NCBI RefSeq assembly: GCF_009806575.1
Contig: NZ_CP047095.1
Location: 662,001-726,000, forward strand
Source of the DNA: Rossellomorea marisflavi
GTDB lineage: Bacteria > Bacillota > Bacilli > Bacillales > Bacillaceae_B
Length of the DNA stretch: 64,000 nt
Direction of reading: 5' to 3'
Shown piece after piece: positions 32,233 through 40,891 of the stretch. The notes beneath the pieces are model-generated. The model was not told the DNA's origin. It worked only from the letters and a program-made list of their open reading frames with translations, and searched no databases. Each line of letters starts with the position of its first letter. The first letter of the stretch is position 1. The translations under genes and the position numbers were made by a program.

Positions 32233-32796
32233 ATGAAAACCGATCAACTACTTGACGCAAAGGGCCTCGCGTGTCCGATGCCAATCGTCAAAACGAAAAA
32301 GGTCATGAAGGATATGAGTGCCGGCGAAGTGCTGGAGGTCCAGGCAACGGACAAAGGATCGAAGGCTGACCTTGAAGCGTGGGCAAAAAGTACAGGGCAT
32401 CAATATCTTGGCCTGATTGAAGAAGGCGATGTACTGAAGCATTATCTGCGAAAATCATCCGACCAGGATGCAGCGGAGCTCTCGTACGAGACCGTTGCGA
32501 GCAACGAAGACCTACAGGCTAAGATCGATGCCTCAGAAGATATCACCATCCTTGATGTGCGTGAAGCGGCCGAGTATGCGTTCAATCATATCCCGGGTGC
32601 CGTATCCATCCCGATGGGGGAACTTGAATCGCGCCTTGAAGAACTAAAGAAAGAATCAGCCATTTACGTGGTTTGCCGCACAGGGAACCGCAGCGATATG
32701 GCCGCCCAAACACTTGTGGCCAATGGCTTCACCAACGTCACCAATATCGTACCTGGCATGAGTGAGTGGAAGGGAAATACGGAATCGGACCACTAA
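32233..32796 (+). CDS. yrkF: TusA-rhodanese fusion YrkF
   Basis: A 187-residue two-domain protein. Residues 1-75 are a TusA-like sulfur carrier with the Cys in AKGLACPMPI (Cys 14). Residues about 95-185 are a rhodanese with the active Cys in VVCRTGNRSD. The fusion lets one polypeptide accept and relay sulfane sulfur. The length matches B. subtilis YrkF. ATG 32233 follows AAAGGAGGA. There is a short gap with its own operator before it. Confidence 0.9.
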   Translation: MKTDQLLDAKGLACPMPIVKTKKVMKDMSAGEVLEVQATDKGSKADLEAWAKSTGHQYLGLIEEGDVLKHYLRKSSDQDAAELSYETVASNEDLQAKIDASEDITILDVREAAEYAFNHIPGAVSIPMGELESRLEELKKESAIYVVCRTGNRSDMAAQTLVANGFTNVTNIVPGMSEWKGNTESDH

Positions 32797-32841
32797 GATA
32801 GCAGGAAGTCTATGAAGGATACCAAACAGGAGGGAATCAAC

Positions 32842-33969
32842 GTGTCAGTCAATGCAATGAGCAGCAAAGAAGTCGCACAGAAAGTCATGGATCAGGAAAC
32901 ACTTTTCATCCTCGACGTCCGGAACGAAGACGCCTTTCAGGACTGGAAAGTGGAAGGGAAGAATTTCACCTATCTGAACGTCCCTTATTTTGACCTGCTG
33001 GACGGTGTGGAAGATATCATGGACCAGCTTCCGAAGGATCAGGACATCCTTGTCGTCTGCGCCAAGGAAGGATCCTCGATCATGGTGGCTGAGATGCTCT
33101 CAGAAGAAGGTCTTGACGTGTCGTATCTCAGCGGGGGCATGAAGGCATGGAGTGAGCATCTCGAACCGGTGAAAGTCGGTGACCTTGCAGACGGAGGAGA
33201 GCTTTATCAATTCGTCCGTCTCGGCAAAGGCTGCCTGTCCTACATGGTTCTATCCGGAAGGGAAGCAGCGGTCATCGATGCCACGCGCATGACCTCCGCC
33301 TACACGGCATTTGCCGGTGAAAAAGGAGCGAAGATCAAGCATGTCTTCGATACGCACCTTCACGCAGACCATATTTCCGGTGGGAGGATGTTGGCGGAAC
33401 AAGCAGGCGGATCCTACTGGCTGCCGCCGAAGGACGCAACGGAGGTCAACTTCGACTACAACAAACTCGAAGACGGAAACTCGGTGACGATCGGAACGTC
33501 CACCATCGATTTCCAGGCTATGCACACACCTGGTCACACGATCGGCTCCACCTCGTTCATCGTCGATGGTCACTATCTCCTATCCGGGGATATCCTGTTC
33601 ATCGACTCCATCGGACGCCCGGATCTTGCCGGAATGGCCGAAGACTGGGTCGGGGATCTGAGGGAAAGCCTCTACACACGCTACCGCGGACTGCAGGATG
33701 ATCTGATTGTGCTTCCGGCTCACTTCATGGTGATCGAGGAGCTGAACGAAGATGGAACCGTTGCACGCAGCCTCGGAGATCTGTTGAAAGAAAACCACGG
33801 TCTCAACATTGAAGACGAGGGGGAATTCAGAAAGCTCGTGACCGAGAATCTGCCTCCGCAGCCGAATGCGTATCAGGAAATCCGTGAAACCAATATGGGG
33901 AAAGTCACCCCTGATGAAGAAACCCAACGAGAAATGGAAATCGGACCAAACCGCTGTGCGGTCCGCTAA
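32842..33969 (+). CDS. yrkH: Rhodanese/metallo-beta-lactamase protein YrkH (persulfide dioxygenase-like)
   Basis: A 375-residue protein. The N-terminal rhodanese-like domain (about 1-110, Cys in VVCAKEGSS) is followed by a metallo-beta-lactamase domain with the iron-binding motif [10 protein letters not shown] and later HTPGHTIGS, the pattern of ETHE1/CstB-like persulfide dioxygenases that oxidise persulfide to sulfite. I choose GTG 32842 because AGGAGGGAATCAAC precedes it; ATG 32812 is possible. The C-terminal extension (about 300-375) is characteristic of YrkH-type proteins. It would remove excess cellular persulfide together with the sulfur carriers. Confidence 0.85.
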   Translation: MSVNAMSSKEVAQKVMDQETLFILDVRNEDAFQDWKVEGKNFTYLNVPYFDLLDGVEDIMDQLPKDQDILVVCAKEGSSIMVAEMLSEEGLDVSYLSGGMKAWSEHLEPVKVGDLADGGELYQFVRLGKGCLSYMVLSGREAAVIDATRMTSAYTAFAGEKGAKIKHVFDTHLHADHISGGRMLAEQAGGSYWLPPKDATEVNFDYNKLEDGNSVTIGTSTIDFQAMHTPGHTIGSTSFIVDGHYLLSGDILFIDSIGRPDLAGMAEDWVGDLRESLYTRYRGLQDDLIVLPAHFMVIEELNEDGTVARSLGDLLKENHGLNIEDEGEFRKLVTENLPPQPNAYQEIRETNMGKVTPDEETQREMEIGPNRCAVR

Positions 33970-33987
33970 ACCAAGGAGGAATAGAGA

Positions 33988-34215
33988 ATGGAATCAGTAA
34001 AAGTATTGGATGCAAAAGGATTGGCATGCCCGATGCCGATCGTCAGGACAAAAAAAGAAATGAACACGATCGAGTCAGGAGAAGTCCTTGAAATCCATGC
34101 AACGGATAAAGGAGCTAAAAGTGACCTCACCGCATGGGCCAAATCTGGCGGTCATGAACTTGTGAAGCATGAAGAAGACGGAGACGTATTGAAGTTCTGG
34201 ATCAAAAAAGGATAA
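33988..34215 (+). CDS. yrkI: TusA-family sulfur carrier YrkI
   Basis: A 75-residue TusA-like protein whose sequence closely matches the TusA half of the yrkF product (AKGLACPMPIV, EVLEIHATDKGAKSDL). The carrier Cys is residue 13. It closes the sulfurtransferase operon, 18 nt after yrkH, and is followed by a terminator. A TauE-type sulfite exporter gene, present after yrkI in B. subtilis as I recall, is missing here. Confidence 0.9.
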   Translation: MESVKVLDAKGLACPMPIVRTKKEMNTIESGEVLEIHATDKGAKSDLTAWAKSGGHELVKHEEDGDVLKFWIKKG

Positions 34216-34221
34216 TGAATG

Positions 34222-34251
34222 CTAAAGGAAGGGGATATCCCTTCCTTTTCT
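34222..34251 (+). terminator. Intrinsic terminator of the sulfurtransferase operon
   Basis: AAAGGAAGGG pairs with CCCTTCCTTT around GATAT, followed by TCTT. Confidence 0.8.
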
Positions 34252-34290
34252 TATTATGTAAAACCGTGAAGCCAAATTTTGTACAGGGGC

Positions 34291-34396
34291 GTTCCGTTCC
34301 GCTGCGGCTGACCGCTTTCCTCGGGGCGTGCGGCTACGCCTCCAGGGTCTCACCTGCCCGCTATTCCCGAAGGAGTCGGTCAGCCTCCGCTGCACT
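34291..34396 (+). repeat. Palindromic intergenic repeat, copy E
   Basis: A shorter, more diverged member of the family at 18501-19446. It keeps TTCCGCTGCGGCTGACCGC, GGGGCGTGCGGCTACGCC, AGGGTCTC and GAAGGAGTCGGTCAGCC, so its ends still pair. It lies between the yrkI terminator and the T-box promoter. Confidence 0.7.
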
Positions 34397-34437
34397 TCAC
34401 TCTCTTTATCATTTTAATCCACACATTCAAAAAAAGA

Positions 34438-34716
34438 TTGACGCCACCAGACAATATCCTTACACTATTAGAAAACTTTAACATTTGTAAACGCCATGAA
34501 CAGGAGTAATAAGGATCAGGGTCTGCCAAGAGAGCTGTCGTCCGCTGCAAGACAGCCATTCCCGTCCCCAACTCGCCTGGGAGCGGATGGAAGGGAATGT
34601 CCATCCGGCCGACCACCGTCATCTGGTCCAGAGCGGTTTCCTGTTCGGGAGACCAATAAGAGTGGTACCACGGCCCCGTCGTCTCTTTCCGAGAGGACGG
34701 GGCTTTTTGCTATCCA
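34438..34716 (+). promoter_or_regulatory. T-box riboswitch, probable leucine specifier, with promoter
   Basis: Promoter TTGACG (34438), 17 nt, TACACT (34461). The leader has the T-box parts in order. They are an AGTA motif near 34505, the AGAGAGC bulge region (34529) with an apical hairpin (GCTGTC/GACAGC around CCGCTGCAAG), and a specifier stretch CAACTCGCC with CTC (Leu) at 34572-34574. The T-box core AGAGTGGTACCACGG (34659-34673) follows, then a terminator (CCCCGTC...GACGGGG, TTTTT). TGGT in the core would pair with an ACCA tRNA end, as in tRNA-Leu. Uncharged tRNA should favour antitermination of the HIT gene downstream. Confidence 0.88.
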
Positions 34717-34733
34717 AAAAGGGGGAGAAGGCC

Positions 34734-35177
34734 GTGTCATGCTTCATCTGTGATAAACATAGAAGCATCATCAAGACCGCCGGAACGACGATTTATGAGA
34801 ATGAATGGGTGTATGTCGGTCACATCGATCGCAAGGGAAAACCGAACTATGCGGGACATGTGATGATTGACTTGAAACGGCATGTACCGGGCATGGCGGA
34901 TATGACGGGCGAAGAAGCCGCTGCATTCGGCATCGCCATGTCGCATGTGAGTCGGGCGCTGACGGAGAGTGAAGGAGCGGAGCATGTCTATGCTTTTGTG
35001 TCAGGGAATTCGGTCCCTCATCTTCATATGCATCTTGTGGCCAGATACCCAGGGACCCCAGAAGAACATTGGGGCGCCATGGACGTATACGATTGGGAGA
35101 AGGCGCCCATGGTCGGGGAAGAAGAAATCGTGGCCCTGTGCATGAGGTTGAAAGAAAGGATGGAATCATATGAGTGA
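34734..35177 (+). CDS. HIT-family nucleotide hydrolase/transferase
   Basis: A 147-residue histidine-triad protein starting at GTG 34734 behind GGGGGAGAAGG. The catalytic triad is in HLHMHLVARYP (about 100-110), and the N-terminus MSCFICDKH has the CxxC often seen in HIT proteins. HIT enzymes hydrolyse nucleoside phosphoramidates or dinucleotides, and some act on aminoacyl-adenylates. It lies 18 nt behind the T-box terminator, so expression should respond to leucyl-tRNA charging. It overlaps the PP2C-like gene by 8 nt. Confidence 0.88.
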   Translation: MSCFICDKHRSIIKTAGTTIYENEWVYVGHIDRKGKPNYAGHVMIDLKRHVPGMADMTGEEAAAFGIAMSHVSRALTESEGAEHVYAFVSGNSVPHLHMHLVARYPGTPEEHWGAMDVYDWEKAPMVGEEEIVALCMRLKERMESYE

Positions 35178-35976
35178 ATGGAGCTGGGTTGGAAGCGATG
35201 ATATAAAGGTAGATGAGAAGGATGTCCTCACTTTTCCAAATGGGATAGTGGTGGGACGCTTCGGAGGGAATTCCGGGGCAGGTGCAAGCAAGAATGAGGA
35301 CGCCGCTCTCTTATGGGTTGAAGAGGGGGAGTGGGAATTTGCCGCTATCCTTGATGCCCATCAGACGGCTGAGAGCGCATCCCTGGTCGTCGAGACGCTT
35401 GAAGGGGAGAAAGAGCGGATTCAATCCATCCTGAAGCAGCCGATTGGCGAGGTGTTCAATCCGTTGCAGGCCTGCATTCTGGATATATTCAGGGAACCTG
35501 GATTCCTTGCCCGCTGTCAGGAAGTGCAGGGTGAGACCGCTATCTTATTGGTATGCAGGAAAGAAAACGTCCTATGGTGGTTCTCGATCGGGGACTGCGT
35601 GGTCATGCTCCATCATCCCGAACTCGCCGCCCACGGGCAGTACAATCTGAATCAGCGCCATTTTTACGAATGGATCGGCAAGGCAAGCTCGTTCCATGGG
35701 GAAATCCCATGCTACGGCACAGGCGTGAGGGAGCTCAGGGAAGGGACGAATACCATCTTCATGACGACGGATGGACTGTTGGAATGTCCGGGAGATCCGT
35801 ACCCCGGAGGTAAAGAGATCTTTGCTGCGTTGGATGAAAAGTCGGTGGAGGAAGGAGTGGCGGATCTTCTCCACAAAATCGAAGAAAACGGCGTGCGGGA
35901 TAGCACGACGATTGTGGCATGGAGGATTGATAACCGTTGTGAAGCCACGTGGCCGGGGAATTTGAGAAAGCCATGA
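35170..35976 (+). CDS. PP2C-like serine/threonine phosphatase domain protein
   Basis: A 268-residue protein with the PP2C fold order: AGASKNEDAALLW (Asn-Glu-Asp) near residue 37-49, FAAILDAHQTAESA (equivalent of the DGHGG metal motif, but with Ala-His), WWFSIGDCVVML, FMTTDGLLE and DSTTIVAW near the end. The canonical DG residues of the first metal site are replaced by DAH, so activity may be altered. It is translationally coupled to the HIT gene and should share T-box control. Partner substrate unknown. Confidence 0.75.
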   Translation: MSEWSWVGSDDIKVDEKDVLTFPNGIVVGRFGGNSGAGASKNEDAALLWVEEGEWEFAAILDAHQTAESASLVVETLEGEKERIQSILKQPIGEVFNPLQACILDIFREPGFLARCQEVQGETAILLVCRKENVLWWFSIGDCVVMLHHPELAAHGQYNLNQRHFYEWIGKASSFHGEIPCYGTGVRELREGTNTIFMTTDGLLECPGDPYPGGKEIFAALDEKSVEEGVADLLHKIEENGVRDSTTIVAWRIDNRCEATWPGNLRKP

Positions 35977-36042
35977 TGTCCCCCAATTCGCCCCTATGAT
36001 ACAATAATATGGGAATTTACAACAGATAAGAAAGAGGAAGTC

Positions 36043-36321
36043 ATGCTTTATTTACGGTATGTGTTTTATCAGAGTCTGCTGTTTACCGTCATCGTCATCA
36101 TGAACTATTATCTTGATCCTTACTTGACCCCACCGTTCACGATGGTGGATGCGACCGCCATCTTGGTTTCTCTCTTGGTTCTGTTCGTTGTCATGACGGT
36201 GGTGGTGAAGCTGTATCGTCCTTTTAAAGGCGTCCGTTACCGAACGAAGTTTTTCCTTTCGGTGCCGGCGTTTTTACTGGCGATTGCTTACTTTGTACTA
36301 GGAGCTTGGCTGTTTTTTTAG
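36043..36321 (+). CDS. Small three-helix membrane protein
   Basis: A 92-residue protein with three hydrophobic helices (about 5-24, 36-58, 71-92) and a basic loop (KLYRPFKGVRYRTK). Ribosome site AGAGGAAG; an extended -10-like TATGATACAATAAT lies about 35-50 nt upstream. It precedes the kinase-like gene by 12 nt and is probably co-transcribed. Family not recognised. Confidence 0.6.
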   Translation: MLYLRYVFYQSLLFTVIVIMNYYLDPYLTPPFTMVDATAILVSLLVLFVVMTVVVKLYRPFKGVRYRTKFFLSVPAFLLAIAYFVLGAWLFF

Positions 36322-36333
36322 GAGGTGCACGGT

Positions 36334-36861
36334 ATGAAGAAGGTAGTGTTGATCGGTTCGGGTGGGTCGGGAAAATCGACGCTGGCGACCCGTCTTGGGG
36401 AAGCAATTGATTTACCTGTCTGGCATTTGGACCAGCTGTTGTGGAAGCCGGGCTGGGTTCCGGTCGAATGGGAAGAAGTACATGGAATCCAACGGAAGCT
36501 CATTAGCGAAGAGAAATGGATCATCGACGGAAATTACGGCTCCACGATGGAGTTACGCATGGATGCGGCGGATACGATCATCTTCCTGGATCTATCGAGA
36601 TGGCGGTGCAGCTACCGAGCCATGAAGCGCATGTTCCGCTATCACGGGAAGTCCCGGCCCGATATGCGGGAAGGCTGCGAGGAGCGATTGGACCTGACCT
36701 TCCTCAAGTGGATCTGGCAGTACCCGAAGGAGAAGCGGCCGGGCATCCTTCAAAAGCTTGCAGCTTACAGTGAGGAGAAAACCATCATTCATCTGAAGAA
36801 CCCACGGAAAGTCCGGAACTTCCTGAAGAATGCCAAAACGTATAAGGGGGCATCAGCATGA
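36334..36861 (+). CDS. P-loop kinase-like protein (FlaR/topology modulation type)
   Basis: A 175-residue P-loop NTPase. The Walker A is IGSGGSGKSTLA (7-18), followed by the LPVWHLDQLLWKPGW stretch and WIIDGNYG characteristic of the adenylate-kinase-like proteins annotated as DNA topology modulation protein FlaR. The physiological substrate of this family is not established. ATG 36334 follows TAGGAGGTGC. It overlaps the next small gene by 4 nt. Confidence 0.8.
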   Translation: MKKVVLIGSGGSGKSTLATRLGEAIDLPVWHLDQLLWKPGWVPVEWEEVHGIQRKLISEEKWIIDGNYGSTMELRMDAADTIIFLDLSRWRCSYRAMKRMFRYHGKSRPDMREGCEERLDLTFLKWIWQYPKEKRPGILQKLAAYSEEKTIIHLKNPRKVRNFLKNAKTYKGASA

Positions 36862-37052
36862 AGAATCAAAAACTGACGTTCATCGGTTACTTCCTGGTCA
36901 TCCCCCTCATCTTTTTTGTCAGTACGCTTCTGTGGAGATGGGGAATCAAACGTACAGATATCGGGGTAGTGCTTACCGATGGTCTTGCCATCTTGGGGAT
37001 TTATTACCTGCTGATCAGTGTGATCGGTTCAGCAAGAGTCGCTCGATCTTAG
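36858..37052 (+). CDS. Small two-helix membrane protein
   Basis: A 64-residue protein overlapping the previous stop (ATGA-type coupling). Hydrophobic helices span about 8-24 and 38-58 around a basic loop (WRWGIKRTD). It precedes the sensor kinase gene by about 100 nt. Family not recognised. Confidence 0.6.
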   Translation: MKNQKLTFIGYFLVIPLIFFVSTLLWRWGIKRTDIGVVLTDGLAILGIYYLLISVIGSARVARS

Positions 37053-37154
37053 ACCCTGATCTCGTACATAAGGGCGGCGTCATACATAGCATTTTCCCTG
37101 ATTTTCTGGATCGGGTCATTCCTCAATTAACAATCGCAAATAGTAGGAGACATC

Positions 37155-38468
37155 ATGTATATTCTCGTCAGTACCATCCAACTCATTAGTTTCTTTATCA
37201 TCTTTACTGCTGTTTCCCGCTATTCGTTCAGCAAAGAGGAATACGCAGGCTATTCTTTAGCTGTCATCGTGATGGGACAGCTTTTTTCATATTTTGTTGG
37301 GGTGTGGGGGGCTCTGTCGGTATTCGGGCTGCTGATTTGGATATCCTTCCGCAAAGAAGACAGGCTCACTGCATTAGGTGTTTTTTATGCGGCATATGCC
37401 CTCGTGATGAATTCCTTCCTCGGCTTTTTGTTCGCAGATCTCATAGAATGGATCATCGGGTTCGGCTTCCAGGGAGCGACGGCGAATCTGGATTATCTGG
37501 TGTATCTGTTGACAGCCTTCTCACCTCCGCTTTTGAATGCCGGAATCTTGTTTCTACTGGGGAACTATGTAGCGCAGGTGAGGATAGAGGAAGTGGAACG
37601 TTTCAGCGCGGTGATGCTGATTCCTGTGACTACCTTACTTCTTCTCGTGGTTGCGGCAGCGTATGTGATCCTCACGCTTGTACATGGGGAAGGGAATCGC
37701 GATCCGCTTTTGGAAAACGTCCTTTATGGACTTGGTGCCTTGGTGCTCATCGGCTTTGGTTATTTTATCTTTCAATATCGCCATATTCAGCGAAAGCAAT
37801 TAGAAAAGGCGAGAGAAGATCAGCTTGCCCAGCTCCAGGACTATACTTCCCAACTCGAGAAACTTTATGATGAGATCAAAGGGTTCCGTCATGATTATGT
37901 CAATATCCTATTGACACTTGAGTCTGGTATTGTAGCGGGAGATTTGAATGAAGTGAGATCGGTGTTTGAACAGACGGTGAAACCGACGGGAGAACGGATG
38001 AAAGGGAATGAGCATAGCCTTGTTCACTTGAAGAATATCCATGTTCCGGAAATCAAAAGCATTTTGGCTTCCAAACTGTTGATTGCCCAGCGTAAGGGAA
38101 TGAACATAAGTCTTGAGATCCTTTCACCGGTCCGACATATCGATATAGAGCTCATTTCGTTCACACGGATCATCTCCATTCTTCTAGATAATGCGGTGGA
38201 AGGGGCGATTCAATCCCCGGAGCGAGAAATCACAGTGGCTGTCATTGAAGGGGAATGGGAGCAAGTATGGATAGTGGAAAATTCCATCGAAGGCTTCGTT
38301 GATGTATCGACCATTTTTAACAAGGGGGCATCCACAAAAGGAAGAGAAAGGGGAATGGGATTGTACACAGTAAGAGGGATTTTGGAAGGAATCCCTCTGG
38401 CAACGCTGGAAACAAGAATAATAGAACCTCGCTTCCTGCAGACACTGACGATTAGAAAAGAAAGGTGA
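37155..38468 (+). CDS. AgrC-like sensor histidine kinase
   Basis: A 437-residue quorum-sensing-type kinase. Residues 1-210 form six or so membrane helices without a large external domain, then a coiled coil (about 215-242), the phospho-acceptor segment GFRHDYVNIL (His 245), and a C-terminal HATPase of the GHKL type with LLDNAVEGAI (N box) and GRERGMGLYTVRGIL (G boxes). This layout senses peptide signals in AgrC/ComD systems. The response regulator follows 5 nt later. No AgrB or AgrD-like gene is next to it. Confidence 0.85.
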   Translation: MYILVSTIQLISFFIIFTAVSRYSFSKEEYAGYSLAVIVMGQLFSYFVGVWGALSVFGLLIWISFRKEDRLTALGVFYAAYALVMNSFLGFLFADLIEWIIGFGFQGATANLDYLVYLLTAFSPPLLNAGILFLLGNYVAQVRIEEVERFSAVMLIPVTTLLLLVVAAAYVILTLVHGEGNRDPLLENVLYGLGALVLIGFGYFIFQYRHIQRKQLEKAREDQLAQLQDYTSQLEKLYDEIKGFRHDYVNILLTLESGIVAGDLNEVRSVFEQTVKPTGERMKGNEHSLVHLKNIHVPEIKSILASKLLIAQRKGMNISLEILSPVRHIDIELISFTRIISILLDNAVEGAIQSPEREITVAVIEGEWEQVWIVENSIEGFVDVSTIFNKGASTKGRERGMGLYTVRGILEGIPLATLETRIIEPRFLQTLTIRKER

Positions 38469-38473
38469 GCTAG

Positions 38474-39235
38474 GTGAAAATCTATCTATTGGAAGACAAT
38501 ATCATTCAGCAGCAGCGTTTAGAAGGAATGATCAAGGAAATCTGTGCAGAAGAATCTGTTCCGTATCAAAATCTCGTTGCCACCGGCAGGCCCAGGGACC
38601 TTATTTCTTCTCTGCAGGATGCGACTCTTCACACCCTTTACTTCCTTGACCTCGAGATCCATGACGAGGAGCAAAAAGGCTTTGAAGTGGCGAAAGAGAT
38701 TCGCCGATCAGATGCATATGGAACAATCGTGTTCGTCACAACCCATTCGGAACTGGCGATGAAGACGTTCGAGTACCATATCGGTGCAGTCGATTTCATA
38801 GATAAAGGCCTCGAACCAAAAGCATTCCGCAAGCGCGTCAGGGATTGCTTGCTTCTTGCTTCAGAGAGGAGAGGGACCTCAATCCCGTTGGGTATGTTCC
38901 GCTATCATAACGGCCAAAGTAGCTTTCAGATACCATTCGCAGAACTTCTCTACGTTGAAACGACAGGTATCCCCCATAAGCTCCGTCTCGTCTCCACAAC
39001 CCGGATCATGGAGTTCTATGGGGATCTAAAGGAATTGGAGGGGATCGATGATCGTCTTTTCCGTACGCATCGTGGGTATATAGTGAATCTTGAAGCCATC
39101 CGTGAAATCGACCGGAGGAATAAGGTGATCCAGCTACATGGAGGATCATCCTGTCTGGTTTCCAGAAGGCTCATAAAGGGATTGTTAGAAGCATGGGAGA
39201 GAAGAAGGGGTGAAGGAGATCATTTGAAAAGGTAA
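38474..39235 (+). CDS. LytTR-type response regulator (AgrA/ComE-like)
   Basis: A 253-residue regulator starting at GTG. The receiver domain (1-125) has acidic LLEDN at its start and the phospho-acceptor Asp 59 in YFLDLEIHD; it ends in AVDFIDKG. The LytTR DNA-binding domain (about 145-245) shows LLYVETTGIPHKLRL and FRTHRGYIVNLEAI. It should be phosphorylated by the AgrC-like kinase before it and bind paired direct repeats. A degenerate copy of its 3' end lies 1.5 kb downstream. Confidence 0.88.
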   Translation: MKIYLLEDNIIQQQRLEGMIKEICAEESVPYQNLVATGRPRDLISSLQDATLHTLYFLDLEIHDEEQKGFEVAKEIRRSDAYGTIVFVTTHSELAMKTFEYHIGAVDFIDKGLEPKAFRKRVRDCLLLASERRGTSIPLGMFRYHNGQSSFQIPFAELLYVETTGIPHKLRLVSTTRIMEFYGDLKELEGIDDRLFRTHRGYIVNLEAIREIDRRNKVIQLHGGSSCLVSRRLIKGLLEAWERRRGEGDHLKR

Positions 39236-39281
39236 AGACTGGAGCACTGAACCGACCCGGTACTCCTTTTAAGACGTCCGG

Positions 39282-39401
39282 ATGGGGACCGAAAACCAGT
39301 TCATGCAATCAATCGGCATTCCGATTGATTGGATGGATCTTGATGCATTTTTCAGGATATGGAACTGGCTGGCTTATAAAGAAAGCCTGATTATCCAATA
39401 G
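39282..39401 (+). CDS. Doubtful 39-residue peptide ORF after the two-component system
   Basis: ATG 39282 reads 39 codons ending ...NWLAYKESLIIQ. The product is Trp/Phe/Ile-rich with acidic residues (IDWMDLDAFFRIWNWL), a composition seen in some secreted signal peptides, and it sits just after the AgrA-like gene. There is no good ribosome site and no Cys for a thiolactone, so it could be chance or a gene fragment. Confidence 0.25.
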   Translation: MGTENQFMQSIGIPIDWMDLDAFFRIWNWLAYKESLIIQ

Positions 39402-39439
39402 TGTTGAAATTTCTCACTTCATTATGGAGGAAACCTATT

Positions 39440-40576
39440 TTATTGGACTTTCTTCTCTATCGTAGTGGAATTTCCATCTCCATCAGTAATAGTGAATTGA
39501 ATAATTTGGCCGGGTTCTTTGATTCGATCCTCAAGGGGTAGTGTGAAGTTACCATCTTCATCAAGATCAAGTGTCACGATCCAATTTGGTAATTCCGGAT
39601 CAGTTACCTCAACCTCTGCATTAGGGTCTGTTTTCCCCTCGTAATTTGTTGTATCTAGAGTGATTTCTGGTAGTTCTGTTTCTTCTCTAATTCTATCAGC
39701 ACTTTGCCGTTCATCCTCAGATGATTTTTCTACTTGTTTTTCAATTTTAGCCGTAACTCCATTGGCTAAAATATAAAACTCAAATGTTTGACCAGCTGCC
39801 GGTGATTCATCAAATTCAACAACTATTTGTCCTTCTGGGTTATCATGATCCGCAGATTTCACAAGCAAATCCTGTCTAACCATTTCTCCATCAATCGAGT
39901 AGTGGACATTCTCAACCATATCTCCGGTTTCAGCCTCGTAAGTTTTTGTACCCGTTTGAATATCTGGAAGCGAAACTCCTTCTAATAAAGCTTCTTCCTG
40001 TGCACTAGTATCAGCGTCACTTTCAATTACTTCCATGCCCTCCTCAGAGGGGTGTACTGGAAGTTCAAAAGTCTGTTCGTGAGGCAGTCCACCTCCGAAG
40101 ATATATACTCTAATATCATCATTTTCTCTAATTTCTTTATCACTAAAGGATATGGCAAAATGACCTTCTTCTGATACTTCAGGATCAATTGTTTCTTCGT
40201 TATGAGGAAATTGAAAACGAATCGAATGATCCGGATTAATCGTTCCATTATAAATTAATGTGTTTTCGTGGATGCCAGGTAGTTCAAGATTCTCTAGTAC
40301 ATCAGGGTAGAGGTCATCAACATACTCCCCCAAAACAGCTAACTCTTTATAATATTCTTCGTCATCTGCTTGATCGGAGGTAGAAGTTTGTTCTGATTTT
40401 TCTTCATCAGAGGCATTGCCATCTTCAGTTTGATGATCCGTTCCATTTTCATTGTTTTCTTCCGACCTATTATCACGTTCTTCTGCACTTGTATCTGCCG
40501 AGTCATCACCGCTAGTACAAGAAGCTAACAATAAACCCACAATAGTGATTCCCAAAGCCATTGAAAGTTTCTTCAT
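39440..40576 (-). CDS. AT-rich secreted lipoprotein
   Basis: A 378-residue lipoprotein with lipobox LLASCTS, a 50-residue Asp/Glu/Ser/Asn-rich disordered linker, then three beta-rich modules of about 90 residues that look like bacterial Ig-like domains. Each has an LPxI-type start and a VEFDESPAAGQTFEFYI-like end (compare LEDRIKEPGQIIQFTIT near the C-terminus). The ribosome site GGAGGAG precedes ATG 40576. Its base composition is clearly more AT-rich than the genes around it, it opposes them, and it separates the response-regulator gene from a decayed paralogue, all signs of later insertion. Function unknown. Confidence 0.8.
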   Translation of the reverse strand: MKKLSMALGITIVGLLLASCTSGDDSADTSAEERDNRSEENNENGTDHQTEDGNASDEEKSEQTSTSDQADDEEYYKELAVLGEYVDDLYPDVLENLELPGIHENTLIYNGTINPDHSIRFQFPHNEETIDPEVSEEGHFAISFSDKEIRENDDIRVYIFGGGLPHEQTFELPVHPSEEGMEVIESDADTSAQEEALLEGVSLPDIQTGTKTYEAETGDMVENVHYSIDGEMVRQDLLVKSADHDNPEGQIVVEFDESPAAGQTFEFYILANGVTAKIEKQVEKSSEDERQSADRIREETELPEITLDTTNYEGKTDPNAEVEVTDPELPNWIVTLDLDEDGNFTLPLEDRIKEPGQIIQFTITDGDGNSTTIEKKVQ

Positions 40577-40716
40577 GGAATAATCTCCTCCTCATAAGCA
40601 ACTTTACTATTACCTTTGTAAAATTAAGGAACTTCATTCATTCTCATTCCCTAAGTTTCAATCCTAAAACTTGAAATTTTACCAATTGATAAATTAAATA
40701 ATAATATTGTTGTTAG

Positions 40717-40779
40717 ACAGTCCAGTTACATGGAAGAGCAACTTGTCTGGTTTCAAGAAGGCTATTAGAGGTATTGTAG
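40717..40779 (+). pseudogene. Remnant of a LytTR response-regulator gene
   Basis: The frame reads TVQLHGRATCLVSRRLLEVL and then stops. The intact regulator at 38474 has VIQLHGGSSCLVSRRLIKGL at the matching place. No start or upstream part remains, so this is the last 20 codons of a lost paralogue. It lies directly before the BcrA-like ABC gene, which such a regulator would once have controlled. Confidence 0.75.
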
Positions 40780-40891
40780 CGGTTATTTTCTTACCGTTCG
40801 TGAATTCCAAATGACCATTCATGAATCTTTACTGCAAGCACCATTTACCTCCTCTATGCTGAAAGTACAAATCAATCATGGAGGTAAAGGC

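Noticed and set aside
39282..39401. The 39-residue frame as an AgrD-type signal precursor
   Set aside because: It has no Cys or Ser at a thiolactone position, no AgrB partner and no ribosome site; kept only as a doubtful ORF.
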